A DNA stretch of 64,000 nt from Bacteroidales bacterium. Lineage in GTDB: Bacteria; Bacteroidota; Bacteroidia; Bacteroidales; DTU049. The position numbers and the translations under genes were made by a program. The notes beneath the pieces are model-generated. The model searched no databases. It had not been told where the DNA came from and saw only the letters and a program-made list of their open reading frames with translations. The DNA is taken from positions 1-64,000 of the forward strand of contig JAOAAK010000032.1 of assembly GCA_026418905.1 (NCBI GenBank), given 5' to 3'. Shown in pieces: positions 35,708-44,038 of this stretch (position 1 is its first letter; each line of letters begins with the position of its first letter).

Positions 35708-36756
35708 AAAAATATATGGTCTTAGGTGTGATGTCTGGATCTTCTATGGATGGAATAGATATGGCTTTATGTGAGTTTGAATTAAAAAAAAATCAATGGA
35801 CGTATAAAATAATCCATACCCAAACCACTCCCTATTCATGTAGCGAAATGGAACTACTTAAAAGCATGCATCACCTTCCTTCTGATAGATTCATAGAAGC
35901 AGATAGGCAAATAAGCAAAATTTACGCTGAAAAAATTATCGATTTTTTATCCACATACCGAACCACGCCCCAACTAATTGGTTTCCATGGTCATACTGTC
36001 TTTCATAACCCTTTTCGTGGTTACACTTATCAAGCAGGTCACGGTGGTATTATTGCTTCTTTAACTAGAATACCCGTTGTCAGTGATTTCCGTTCTCAAG
36101 ATGTTGCTTTGGGAGGAGAGGGAGCACCTTTGGTTCCCCTAGGAGACGAAATTTTTTTTTCTGAATACGATGCTGTATTAAATCTTGGAGGAATTGCTAA
36201 TGTTTCTTTCAAAGAAGGAGGTGTTCGCAAAGGTTTTGATATAGTGCCTGTTAACCAGGTCTTTAATTATTTGGCTAATTATAAAGGTCTCCCTTACGAT
36301 TTCGATGGCAAATTGGCGCAAAGCGGTATCCTTATTCCTGAACTACTTATAGACATCTTAAAAATTAACAAGTTAAAGAACGAATCTTTGGGAAGGGAAT
36401 TTGTCGAATCATTCTGGATTCCTTTATTAACAAAATATACAAATATTGCCCCTATAGAAAATATTTTACGAACAGTTGCAGAGGCAATAGCCGAAATTTT
36501 GAGCCAGAAGTTAAAAAATTTTAGAAATATTTTAGTTACTGGTGGTGGAGCATATAATTTATTTTTGATTAAACTCATTCAAGAAAAAATACCTAAAACA
36601 CAGATTTTCATACCAAACGAACAAATCATTCAATTCAAGGAAGCGCTAATTTTTGCTTTTCTCGCCTTACTTAGATTCCTTAATAAGGAGAATACCTTAA
36701 CTTCTGTAACAGGTGCAAATCGACCGTGCATAGCAGGTGCTCTTTGGATGCCATAA
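35704..36756 (+). CDS. anmK: anhydro-N-acetylmuramic acid kinase
   Basis: Cleaves and phosphorylates 1,6-anhydro-MurNAc in peptidoglycan recycling. The 350-residue protein shows VMSGSSMDGIDMALCEF, the ATP-binding start of the family, GFHGHTVFHNP, GEGAPLVPLGDE, NLGGIANVSF and GGGAYN (ASKHA fold). Its overlap with murF by four bases couples recycling and synthesis of the wall. A bidirectional terminator follows at once. Confidence 0.96.
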   Translation: MKKYMVLGVMSGSSMDGIDMALCEFELKKNQWTYKIIHTQTTPYSCSEMELLKSMHHLPSDRFIEADRQISKIYAEKIIDFLSTYRTTPQLIGFHGHTVFHNPFRGYTYQAGHGGIIASLTRIPVVSDFRSQDVALGGEGAPLVPLGDEIFFSEYDAVLNLGGIANVSFKEGGVRKGFDIVPVNQVFNYLANYKGLPYDFDGKLAQSGILIPELLIDILKINKLKNESLGREFVESFWIPLLTKYTNIAPIENILRTVAEAIAEILSQKLKNFRNILVTGGGAYNLFLIKLIQEKIPKTQIFIPNEQIIQFKEALIFAFLALLRFLNKENTLTSVTGANRPCIAGALWMP

Positions 36757-36759
36757 AAA

Positions 36760-36783
36760 AAGCCGCTTTCTAAGCGGCTTTTT
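36760..36783. terminator. bidirectional terminator between anmK and gldN
   Basis: AAGCCGCTT (36760-36768), loop TCT, AAGCGGCTT (36772-36780) is a perfect hairpin, with an A run on the left and a T run on the right. It serves both the plus-strand murF-anmK and the minus-strand gldKLMN operon, whose last stop is at 36803. Confidence 0.9.
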
Positions 36784-36802
36784 CGCATTAATTGCAGTTT
36801 TT

Positions 36803-37630
36803 TTAATATTCCCACAAATCTTGTTCAAAATCGAAAATTTTGGCTTCAATTTCTTCACTCTTCAAGAGTGCATCTAACCCTGTCCAGGTTGGTGAAATAT
36901 AGCGATCATAGACATTAGACGCTTTTATCACATAGCTACTGAAGAAACGTTTAAGAAAAAAGTCATCGTAACTCATACGCTGACCGTCATTAAATCGATT
37001 ATACACTTCATATTTAGCAAGTATAGTACGTGCTTCCGGAAAATAAATCCAAAAATCCACTCTCGTTCCTTTCAAATTACCTTCTGCATCGTATTCTTCT
37101 CGTACAGGGCAAATTCCAAGAATTCGAACATCAAGTACGGACCGTTGCTTATCGAAAAACCAATCTTCTTTTATTCTAAACTGAATAACTGAAGCAGGAT
37201 CATATTTCACTTCTATAACCGTATCAGGAAGAGGTTCATTAGTAATTGGGTGAGTACGACCTTTAATGGTATCCCATCGAACAAGTTTTTTCTTTAACTC
37301 AGCAGGAGATAGAGGGATCGTAAATTCGTCATTATCAGCACTATAGGCAGTTATTGTTCCTTCCTCCAAACCTTTAAGTAAAACCGAAATAAGGTTTATT
37401 CGATTATTGGTGGGTTTAGTTGGATAATAAAGAGGTTGATTAATTTTTTCACGCATATCAATTACCCTCCACACTCTTTCTGCCCAGAAAACATCAGCCT
37501 TTCTTAGCCATGGTAGGTTTACAGGTTTTCTATCTGGTGTATATTCTTTGTCCCATACTCTATCTGGTGGTATTTGGGCAACTAATATTTGCCCCACCAG
37601 GATCAATAAAAAAAATTGGGTGTATTTCAT
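36803..37630 (-). CDS. gldN: T9SS/gliding protein GldN (PorN)
   Basis: Periplasmic component of the type IX secretion core, forming a ring with GldK under the outer membrane. The 275-residue protein has a signal peptide (MKYTQFFLLILVGQILVAQ), AERVWRVIDMREKINQPLYYPT, the family's conserved opening block, LISVLLKGLEEGTITAYS, and the C-terminal domain VLDVRILGICPVREEYD with RTILAKYEVYNRFNDGQRMSYDDFF. It ends the topA-to-gldN transcription unit and lies ten bases after gldM. Confidence 0.96.
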   Translation of the reverse strand: MKYTQFFLLILVGQILVAQIPPDRVWDKEYTPDRKPVNLPWLRKADVFWAERVWRVIDMREKINQPLYYPTKPTNNRINLISVLLKGLEEGTITAYSADNDEFTIPLSPAELKKKLVRWDTIKGRTHPITNEPLPDTVIEVKYDPASVIQFRIKEDWFFDKQRSVLDVRILGICPVREEYDAEGNLKGTRVDFWIYFPEARTILAKYEVYNRFNDGQRMSYDDFFLKRFFSSYVIKASNVYDRYISPTWTGLDALLKSEEIEAKIFDFEQDLWEY

Positions 37631-37640
37631 AACTTTTTCA

Positions 37641-39290
37641 TTAATTCGTAATTCGTATTATAACTGAACCTAAATTTTTAGTTCCATCAGGACCTTTAGC
37701 AGTTATGTTGTCAAACCAAAAACGTTCACCCTTCTTAGCATTCTGTATTTTAGTTTTCATGTCAGATGTCATTTGATATCCTACTCCCTGAATATCAATC
37801 AGGTCTCCAGCTGGATTTTTGTAAGTAAAAGTATACGAAATCACATCATAACGTATATCAAAATCAAAATTTTCCATGACAGCAGTTACATAAGGAGAGG
37901 CCAATACTTCTGCTTTTGAATAATTTCCACCTGGCTTGCCAGCAATATAAGGTTTTGGAGTGGGTAATTTTTTAACTCTAAATTTTGCAACACCCATTTG
38001 CCTCACGGTTCCACTTCCTAATTCGGCAGAAACAGTGATTACAGATTCAGTTCCGCCTGAAACTCGTACGATATACTTGCCACTTCCCTGAGATATCATG
38101 CTTCCGTTAGAAATACTTACTCTTACCTTTTCATTCGGTACACCGGGAACTGACACTGAAACCGGATTATCAACTCCAATGTAAAAAACATTCATCTTTT
38201 CTGGAGATACTGTAGCAGATGGAGCAGCCACAAAATAAGAGGATCGGAAAGGATATTTCATCACTTGTCCATTCTTGCTGATGATCTCGATAATTCCGCC
38301 GTATTTTCTTTCTCCCAAACCCGCAGCTTGCACTTCATATATCCCATAACCATCTTTACCTTCAATTACTTGCTGATCACCAATTACTTGTAAGTTTACA
38401 GTATCAACATCAGACCCAATAATTATCTTTGGTTGTTGTCTCGAATCATATGCAGCAACAAAAATTTCTGCACGATATTTTTCACCCTGTAATACATAAT
38501 TACTTTGGGCTATAACTTTTGCTCCAACCTTATCAAATGAAAATCCTTCAAGATCCACAGAAGCATAAAGCATCCCAACTACATCTGCTTCTGCATTACG
38601 CACCTCGAGAATCAATTTGTTGAGCAACACCACATTAGCAGCTAAAATAGTATGGTAAAAATTGGTAATTTGCCAACTGGCCGTTCTATCACCTTCTACA
38701 GTTGGAAATTCTTTTTCAACATTTAGTCCTAGGCTTACCCGATCCTTATACTTCCCCAAGAGTTCTTCCATCTTTTTCTTGAAGTTTATAATTGCAGTTT
38801 TTAGTTGAAAAACTTTACAATTACCTTCTCCTTTTACTTCATCACAACCTTTGAAAAAATAATGCGTTGGTGTATCATAATTATCCTTACTAGAGATTTC
38901 AGCTAAAAAAGGTTTATTACTTTTTAACATCTCTTCTTCCATTTTCTTCACCTCCTCCGGGGTCAGTCCTTCACATTCAGCAACCACTTCATATTTCATA
39001 GTCTCTATAAGTGCTACCAGTTTGTCAGCCTCTTGTTTCACTATTTTTGCCTTTTCATAAGCATCCCTCACTTTATCTGGCATTATAGCCATAGCTTGTT
39101 CAAAAGTTTTGTAGTTGGACTCTACCTTACCTTTGAAAATTCGATTAGTTTCCATGATGCTATCGTTCACTATGACAAACGCATTAAGTATATCTTTGGA
39201 TACATTTAAGGCTAATAAAGCAGTTAAAACCAGATACATCATGGCTATCATTTTCTGGCGTGGCGTTTCAGGACAGTTTTTTGCTCCCAT
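37641..39290 (-). CDS. gldM: T9SS motor protein GldM (PorM)
   Basis: Spans the inner membrane and periplasm and transmits proton-driven rotation from GldL to the outer-membrane ring. The 549-residue protein starts with the signature ETPRQKMIAMMYLVLTALLALNVSKDILNAF, the single membrane helix carrying the family signature. Periplasmic domains follow: a helical D1 with FKGKVESNY, then three beta domains rich in Ser/Gly and ending with VGYQMTSDMKTKIQN. Length is slightly above the roughly 515 residues of relatives. It lies 18 bases after gldL and ten before gldN. Confidence 0.96.
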   Translation of the reverse strand: MGAKNCPETPRQKMIAMMYLVLTALLALNVSKDILNAFVIVNDSIMETNRIFKGKVESNYKTFEQAMAIMPDKVRDAYEKAKIVKQEADKLVALIETMKYEVVAECEGLTPEEVKKMEEEMLKSNKPFLAEISSKDNYDTPTHYFFKGCDEVKGEGNCKVFQLKTAIINFKKKMEELLGKYKDRVSLGLNVEKEFPTVEGDRTASWQITNFYHTILAANVVLLNKLILEVRNAEADVVGMLYASVDLEGFSFDKVGAKVIAQSNYVLQGEKYRAEIFVAAYDSRQQPKIIIGSDVDTVNLQVIGDQQVIEGKDGYGIYEVQAAGLGERKYGGIIEIISKNGQVMKYPFRSSYFVAAPSATVSPEKMNVFYIGVDNPVSVSVPGVPNEKVRVSISNGSMISQGSGKYIVRVSGGTESVITVSAELGSGTVRQMGVAKFRVKKLPTPKPYIAGKPGGNYSKAEVLASPYVTAVMENFDFDIRYDVISYTFTYKNPAGDLIDIQGVGYQMTSDMKTKIQNAKKGERFWFDNITAKGPDGTKNLGSVIIRITN

Positions 39291-39308
39291 TGTTTTCTAA
39301 CCTTTAAT

Positions 39309-40361
39309 TTATGAACGATTAATATTCATGGCTGCCAGCATGTTACCATACACCGTATTAAGAGCTGCTAAGTTCCTTGTTAGCAAATTAGCTTGTTCTT
39401 TGTATGCATTAATTGCTCCCATTGTTTCTTCAATACTTTTTGTAAAAGCATCTACATTTTGAGAGAGAACTTTTGCCTTTTCAACCTGCTGTTGCACTTG
39501 CTGATTGTGAGACTCATAAATTGTATTTAAGGCCGAAAGATTTCTTATTACTTTGTCTAATTGTTCAGCAAATGCTGATGGATTTAGCTTAGAAAAATCA
39601 ACAGCTTCTGTTGCCTTGGATAATACTTCAGCACTCACTTGATATTTCTGAGATAACAGTTGAGCAGATTGAGAAGCAGATTTTATGCTGCTGAGTAATT
39701 CATCGTTCGCAGAAATATCATGCTGAAAAGCTTTTGACAGATTGTTAAAAGACTGACCTGCAAGATTTAAATTCTCGACAGTCTTTTCAGCTGATTCATT
39801 GAGCTTCTCGCCAAGTTGAGAAGTTTTCTGAAAAGAAGCAGCAGTTTGCTGATAAACATTGGCCAAAGAACTCACACTTTCGCTTGCTTTGTTTAGATTT
39901 GCAACATAGTTATCAGTTGCAGAAACAGCACTAGCGATGCTAGATAATTTATTTGCATTATCACTAAGATTTCTCATACCATCAGCCAGTGATTGAACAA
40001 GCTCTGGTCCTATTTTTGCATCCTCCAACATTTTATCAAGTTTCTCAGAAATACTTTCCCCAGTTGCCTTTTTGGGCTGAGGCTTCCATCCTTCTTTTTC
40101 AGCTTCTTCTGGATGATAAAGTCCCCACAATTCTGGGTATACTAGACTCCAGTCAGGTTCAACATGTAATGGTTCAAAAGCTGATAGAAAAAAGATGATG
40201 GCTTCAGTGGTCATCCCAATAGTAAGCATTGTTCCAGCACCTGGCCAGTGCATAATTTTGAACAATGCTCCCAAAATAACAGCTGAAGCACCCCAGCCAT
40301 AAACATAAGCCATCGTTCTTTTGAAACCTCTACTTTCAAAAATTCTGGTAAATTTACTCAT
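39309..40361 (-). CDS. gldL: T9SS motor protein GldL (PorL)
   Basis: Inner-membrane ring protein of the T9SS motor. Two membrane helices lie at residues about 15-60: YVYGWGASAVILGALFKIMHWPG and MLTIGMTTEAIIFFLSAF, with the conserved Glu in TTEA. FEPLHVEPDWSLVYPEL follows, then a long cytoplasmic tail (residues about 110-350) rich in Ala, Ser, Gln and coiled-coil repeats. At 350 residues it is closer in length to the PorL of Porphyromonas than to the short GldL of Flavobacterium. It sits between gldK and gldM. Confidence 0.95.
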   Translation of the reverse strand: MSKFTRIFESRGFKRTMAYVYGWGASAVILGALFKIMHWPGAGTMLTIGMTTEAIIFFLSAFEPLHVEPDWSLVYPELWGLYHPEEAEKEGWKPQPKKATGESISEKLDKMLEDAKIGPELVQSLADGMRNLSDNANKLSSIASAVSATDNYVANLNKASESVSSLANVYQQTAASFQKTSQLGEKLNESAEKTVENLNLAGQSFNNLSKAFQHDISANDELLSSIKSASQSAQLLSQKYQVSAEVLSKATEAVDFSKLNPSAFAEQLDKVIRNLSALNTIYESHNQQVQQQVEKAKVLSQNVDAFTKSIEETMGAINAYKEQANLLTRNLAALNTVYGNMLAAMNINRS

Positions 40362-40392
40362 ATGGATTCTTCTTTAGAATTATGCCTGCGGT

Positions 40393-41781
40393 TTATCTGT
40401 ACACATTGGATGAAAGAGGTCCATCCCCTTTCATACGACCTAAATAGGTTTGAACATTTCTAAACCCTATATAAGATTTGGCCGTATCTTGAAATTCATA
40501 TGTTCTACTACTTACTTGCATGAAAAAGCCTATATCCTTCCACGAACCTCCTCTTACAACTTTTCTTTTCAAAACTTCGGGATCCGTATCCTTGGCTTCG
40601 TATTGATAATCCATATTTAAATCATGTGCAAACTGATAGGCTGACTCATCGAAAGCATTACTTGTCCATTCCGCAACGTTGCCAGCCATATCGTACAATC
40701 CATAATCGTTGGGAGCATAATGAGCTACTATCACTGTATGGAATCCACCGTCATCTGGATAATTACCACGCAAAGGCTTGTAGTTACCAAGGAAGCATCC
40801 ATTAGAATTACGAATGTACGGGCCACCCCACGGATATGGACTTAAATCTAGCCCTCCACGAGCTGCCCACTCCCACTCACTCTCTGTTGGCAAGCGAAAA
40901 TCATTAACAATCACCTGACCTATGTGAATCAGGTAAGAGTTCATATATTGAGTCCTCCAAATACTGAATGCTCTAGCCTGTTTCCAATTAATACCTACTA
41001 CTGGATAATGATCATAAGCTGGATGCCAGAAATAATTCTTTGTCATAGGCTCATTAAAAGAGTAGGTAAAGTCATGTACCCAACACAAAGTATCAGGGTA
41101 CACGTTGATGACATCCTGTCGAATATATACCGAACGATTTTTATATCCTTGAGGACGATTTATGAGTGAAGCTGGGTTTTCTTGATATTTTCTATCACTT
41201 TCCATGATTGGGTTTTGCATTTCTTTTTTGGCAGCTGCTTTGTAATCAATCCACCAATATCTAAAATTTAACTTTCTAGGATCTATTTCTTTTCTACGAT
41301 AGAAGCGCTCATCCTCTGGCATATACAATTCCTCCAGAACCTGTCGTACTGTCTCATCATCTGAGTTCCAGTCAAGACGCTTTCGCCAATTTAGATATGG
41401 TTCATCAAATGTTTGACCAAATTGATCCTCAGTAATTAAATAATCCTCGATTTGCTCACCCAGCATTTTCCTTGCAATGGAATCTCTTACCCAATATACA
41501 AATTGCCTATATTCGTTGTTAGTAATTTCAGTTTCGTCCATATAAAATGCTTGCACAGAAACAGTTTTTGCTGTCTGTAATTGATTATATGGTACATCCT
41601 GATCATTCTGACCCATTACATAGCTACCTAGTGGAATGAAAACCATACCATAAGGATCTGGCTGAAAGAAAGGTTCACGTCCACGCACACCCACCAGATT
41701 TCCTTTGTCGCTTGTTGTACAAGAATACAACAAAAGGATTAAGGAAACTAGGGCCAGGAAATTTTCTTTTCTGGATTTCAT
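40393..41781 (-). CDS. gldK: T9SS lipoprotein GldK (PorK)
   Basis: Outer-membrane lipoprotein forming the periplasmic ring with GldN. The 462-residue protein has the lipobox SLILLLYSCTTSD, then an FGE-sulfatase-like domain: GMVFIPLGSYVMGQNDQDV, MDETEITNNEYRQFVYWV, YPVVGINWKQARAFSIWRT, FRLPTESEWEWAARGG, YPWGGPYI, NDYGLYDMAGNVAEW, and VVRGGSWKDIGFFMQVSSR. I set the start at the ATG at 41781; the longer frame to 41847 would overlap the upstream porP stop. It shares fold with gldJ at 32847 but has the GldK-specific insert with FRYWWIDYKAAAKKEMQ. Confidence 0.95.
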   Translation of the reverse strand: MKSRKENFLALVSLILLLYSCTTSDKGNLVGVRGREPFFQPDPYGMVFIPLGSYVMGQNDQDVPYNQLQTAKTVSVQAFYMDETEITNNEYRQFVYWVRDSIARKMLGEQIEDYLITEDQFGQTFDEPYLNWRKRLDWNSDDETVRQVLEELYMPEDERFYRRKEIDPRKLNFRYWWIDYKAAAKKEMQNPIMESDRKYQENPASLINRPQGYKNRSVYIRQDVINVYPDTLCWVHDFTYSFNEPMTKNYFWHPAYDHYPVVGINWKQARAFSIWRTQYMNSYLIHIGQVIVNDFRLPTESEWEWAARGGLDLSPYPWGGPYIRNSNGCFLGNYKPLRGNYPDDGGFHTVIVAHYAPNDYGLYDMAGNVAEWTSNAFDESAYQFAHDLNMDYQYEAKDTDPEVLKRKVVRGGSWKDIGFFMQVSSRTYEFQDTAKSYIGFRNVQTYLGRMKGDGPLSSNVYR

Positions 41782-41833
41782 AAATTTTAACTTAATTTTT
41801 TTGTTTTTACGTAACATTTTCAGAATTGTTTCA

Positions 41834-42787
41834 TTAAAAACGTACATTTCTGTAGCTTTCAGGTATTTTTACCACTTTAATTTTAAAACAGTATTGTAAA
41901 AATACCTCATGACTACCACTACTTCTGCCATCCTTACCCATTTGACTTGTGGTCAAATCATAACTATATCCAACGCTAAGATTTTCCAAAAATTGACCTC
42001 CTAGATTAATTGCAATGGCATCCTGTACTCTATAACTTAAACCGCCCCAGAACTTTTCATTGTAAACAATGCCGGCGTGAATATCATACTGAGCAGAAGA
42101 AAAATCAGTTTTAACAAGCAAAGAAGGAGTAATAACAAAAGAAGGATTGGACGGTAATGCATATTCATAGCCACCAACAAAGTAATAATGTCTTTTTAGT
42201 TGTGGAGCAACATTGGAGCTAAAGGAGGCTTTGGATTGAAGTAGCTGAGAAGCTGAAAAACCGACATAAAACTTCTGTGGTATTCTGTAGTAAGCCCCCA
42301 TGGCAATATCTGTAACCATAGAACTTTGAACCCCTTGTGCCGTCAGTAGAGGATCTCCATTATCTAATGGATTAAATTTTGAGAAATCAATCTTTTTATT
42401 TAAAAAACCAATCATTAAACCTATACCCAAATATCCACCCTGAAGTGGACGCCGATAAGCATAACCAAGTTTTACTCCAATGTTACTCTCATAGCCTAAC
42501 TTATCATTGAACAAAAACAAACCTAAACCTCCTCTGATTGGATTTACATTAGAATGTAGTGAAAAAGTATATGTAACAGGATTAACAGCGTTGTCGTTTT
42601 CTTTAAAACCAACCCATTGATTTCTGTACATAGAACTAATGCAAATCTTTTCAAGACTACCTATATATCCAGGATTAAAAGAAAGTATGTTTGCCCAAAA
42701 TTGAGTAAATTGCATTTCCTGCTGAGAATGACCTATCAATACATACAAGACTACGAACAAAACCGTTAAGGTTTTCTTAATATTCAT
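41834..42787 (-). CDS. porP: PorP/SprF family outer-membrane protein, second copy
   Basis: Beta-barrel of 317 residues, first gene of the T9SS set porP-gldK-gldL-gldM-gldN. The signal peptide is followed by QQEMQFTQFWANILSFNPGYIGS, the family signature, then MYRNQWVGF, RGGLGLFLFNDKLG, and VGYSYDLTTSQMG near the end. Start at the ATG 42787 instead of 42805, giving a standard signal peptide. It differs widely from the copy at 31848, so the two are old paralogues with separate partners (gldK here, gldJ there). Confidence 0.92.
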   Translation of the reverse strand: MNIKKTLTVLFVVLYVLIGHSQQEMQFTQFWANILSFNPGYIGSLEKICISSMYRNQWVGFKENDNAVNPVTYTFSLHSNVNPIRGGLGLFLFNDKLGYESNIGVKLGYAYRRPLQGGYLGIGLMIGFLNKKIDFSKFNPLDNGDPLLTAQGVQSSMVTDIAMGAYYRIPQKFYVGFSASQLLQSKASFSSNVAPQLKRHYYFVGGYEYALPSNPSFVITPSLLVKTDFSSAQYDIHAGIVYNEKFWGGLSYRVQDAIAINLGGQFLENLSVGYSYDLTTSQMGKDGRSSGSHEVFLQYCFKIKVVKIPESYRNVRF

Positions 42788-42824
42788 AATTTTAAAATTT
42801 GACAATTAACAATAAGACTACTTG

Positions 42825-42832
42825 CAAAAATA
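42825..42832 (-). promoter_or_regulatory. -7 element of the porP-gldKLMN operon
   Basis: The minus strand reads TATTTTTG 37 bases before the porP start at 42787. A TTG lies 16 bases upstream of it (42849-42851), slightly closer than usual. Confidence 0.5.
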
Positions 42833-42868
42833 ATTTTTTTTTGAAAAACAAAAATAAAAATTTATTTT

Positions 42869-44038
42869 TTATAAAAGTTTCTGGTATGTTTTCCACCATC
42901 TAGCTGGAATTATATTATTGAGAGCTTCTTGATAATCATCGTACGTACAAGGAATCAGGAGATGTCTCTCCAAGTTAGGTTTGCTTTTAGATGAAAAAGG
43001 TACTTCCATCCACCATCGGTTGGAAATATTACTTTTGTAGAAAACAAACTCCGTTTTAAGTTCGCTATTAGCAACAATGTATTTTAAAAAACCTTCTTTA
43101 TCAACATAGGGATTTTCATGTGGACGGTTATAGTAGCCATGAACAAAATACCACAACATTTGAGCAATTAATGAGTATGATACGCGTGTTAGTGTCTCAT
43201 TATGAGATTGTGTCGAAATTACATCACCAAAAACAGCAAGAGCTGAAAGATTTTCGTTCATACCTGCAATTCTCATGATCTGACATATTTCTTCGCCCGT
43301 AAGGCCATTAGGAGATAAAAAAGTAGTAGCAGGAAAGTCAGCAAAACGAACAGAGTTAAGATCCACTGAGACAATATCTGATGAACGAATGACAGGTTCT
43401 ACTTCATGAATAAGGTTCTGATGAATTTTTCCAACCCTTACCAAATCAAAATGCAATTTTTCAAATAAATCAAGTATTTGCTCCTGCACATAATAAGACT
43501 GGAATGCGAGTGCTGAAAAATTAAATAAATAATTCGGTTCCCTATTGATTAAATAAGTTACCCAATTAATTTCATCAACTTGATCTCTCTGATGATCAGC
43601 ATCTATTAAGGCATCAATGGTAGCAATATTCACAATTTTTTTCATCTTTTCGTAAGCGTTATATATGCCAAGCATCTCGTGATGCTTAAAACCTAAATAA
43701 ACAGGCAAAGCATGATTTGAAATACAATAAGACACAATTGTTGATAAAACTTCGCATGTATCCTCAAAAGTTTTTCCTTCGACAACATCTCCAATATCGA
43801 TCAAGTTTACTTCAGTAAAATGAGAAATTAATGGATAAAAAAACAAACGTACGTTTTTTGAAAAAGAAAACTTATCATCGGAAGAACTAAGACCGAAAAA
43901 TACTATGCTACCCTCCTTGATTTCAGGAAAACTTGATTTATTATCATATTTCAATACTTGTGAACCAATTTGATAAGGTAAATAATTTTTAGTCGTTAAC
44001 CAATCTGGTATGGGGATTAAAAGATCTTCTAATTCCAT
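42869..44038 (-). CDS. arginase/formimidoylglutamase-fold protein with altered metal site
   Basis: A 389-residue ureohydrolase-family protein commonly annotated as formimidoylglutamase in this phylum. The metal-binding motifs are degraded: GFKHHE (116-121) stands for GGxHE, DALID (142-146) for DAHxD with the His replaced by Leu, and VDLNSVRFAD (225-234) for DxDxxDP. The C-terminal part is well kept (FLSPNGLTGEEICQIMRIAG, WWMEVPFSSK, LIPCTYDDYQEALNN, RWWKTYQKL). Hydrolase activity is therefore doubtful. It is directly adjacent to topA and upstream of porP-gldKLMN, an arrangement I know from other Bacteroidota. Confidence 0.82.
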   Translation of the reverse strand: MELEDLLIPIPDWLTTKNYLPYQIGSQVLKYDNKSSFPEIKEGSIVFFGLSSSDDKFSFSKNVRLFFYPLISHFTEVNLIDIGDVVEGKTFEDTCEVLSTIVSYCISNHALPVYLGFKHHEMLGIYNAYEKMKKIVNIATIDALIDADHQRDQVDEINWVTYLINREPNYLFNFSALAFQSYYVQEQILDLFEKLHFDLVRVGKIHQNLIHEVEPVIRSSDIVSVDLNSVRFADFPATTFLSPNGLTGEEICQIMRIAGMNENLSALAVFGDVISTQSHNETLTRVSYSLIAQMLWYFVHGYYNRPHENPYVDKEGFLKYIVANSELKTEFVFYKSNISNRWWMEVPFSSKSKPNLERHLLIPCTYDDYQEALNNIIPARWWKTYQKLL

